A program made the position numbers and the translations under genes. Source: Telopea speciosissima (lineage: Eukaryota > Streptophyta > Magnoliopsida > Proteales > Proteaceae). From it: a stretch of 64,000 bases of DNA. The notes under the pieces were generated by a model. It searched no databases and had not been told where the DNA came from. It saw only the letters and a list, made by a program, of their open reading frames with translations. Below, in pieces: positions 63,902-64,000 of the stretch. Location of the stretch: positions 66,577,557 through 66,641,556 of the forward strand of contig NC_057921.1 in assembly GCF_018873765.1 (NCBI RefSeq), written 5' to 3'. Each line of letters begins with the position of its first letter. Within the stretch, counting starts at the first letter, position 1.

Positions 63902-64000
63902 CTTTTTACTTGTAGTAGGTTGATGCGGATCCGGGGTTTGAAAACCCTATTTGGATCGCTTATGGGCCCACCCAATTAACATAAAATCCAAATAATTGAA
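62516..64000. other. Intron 2 of the ORM gene to the window end
   Basis: After the donor at 62516 no third ORM exon is found. The sequence is AT-rich, with a (CT)n(AT)n microsatellite at about 63830-63893. ORFs over the microsatellite are low-complexity. Confidence 0.5.
63830..63893. repeat. (CT)n(AT)n compound microsatellite
   Basis: A CT run passes directly into a TA run; both strands give spurious low-complexity ORFs. Confidence 0.9.

Noticed and set aside
63655..63979. ORFs across the CT/AT microsatellite
   Set aside because: Low-complexity Leu/Ser and Ile/Tyr runs produced by the repeat.

Overview
This is nuclear DNA from a flowering plant. It is AT-rich, with multi-exon genes that have canonical GT-AG introns, plant-type gene families (PPR, LHW-type bHLH, PUX10, plant ORM), Au-type SINEs, hAT-like MITEs and nested LTR/LINE retrotransposons. 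I cannot name the species from sequence alone. Nine loci look like genes or gene remnants with a recognisable or describable product. Everything else is intergenic or intronic DNA filled with mobile elements and simple repeats.

Layout. 1-4.2 kb: repeat ends, then two diverged copies of one upstream/5'-UTR segment, the second carrying a MITE and leading into a Yippee-like gene (4245-4939, +). 5-19 kb: gene-poor. It holds one orphan exon-like segment, a cluster of ACGT motifs, a LINE tail, a retroposon, MITEs and SINEs. 19.2-25.7 kb: a ten-exon LHW-like bHLH gene (+) with a long leader full of uORFs. 26.8-27.3 kb: mitochondrial ribosomal protein uL11m (-), converging on it. 27.97-29.2 kb: a transposon with 8-bp target duplications that carries a broken HSP70 fragment. 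31.1-44.7 kb: a PUX10-like UBX protein gene (+) whose first intron is 11.1 kb and holds a LINE split by an LTR element, whose 5' LTR is split by an inverted solo LTR, which is itself split by a further inverted-repeat element. 46.3-49.0 kb: an LRAT/NC-domain gene (-). 50.8-54.7 kb: a Cdc14/SIN-component-like armadillo protein gene (+). 55.1-57.7 kb: an intronless E-class PPR gene (-). 60.1 kb to beyond the end: an ORM/ORMDL gene (+), cut off by the window edge, with a fresh 342-bp duplication in intron 1.

The genes are unrelated housekeeping or developmental loci and do not form a cluster or pathway. I found no operon, CRISPR array, defence system or biosynthetic cluster. The most interesting signals are structural: the four-level nested insertion in the PUX10 intron, the HSP70-carrying transposon, the uORF-rich bHLH leader with a 34-residue basic uORF, the three-copy foldback family, a tiny tRNA-like SINE, and the perfect duplication with an inverted arm in the ORM intron. 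Exon boundaries were set by reading splice sites and frame by eye; no alignments or searches were run.
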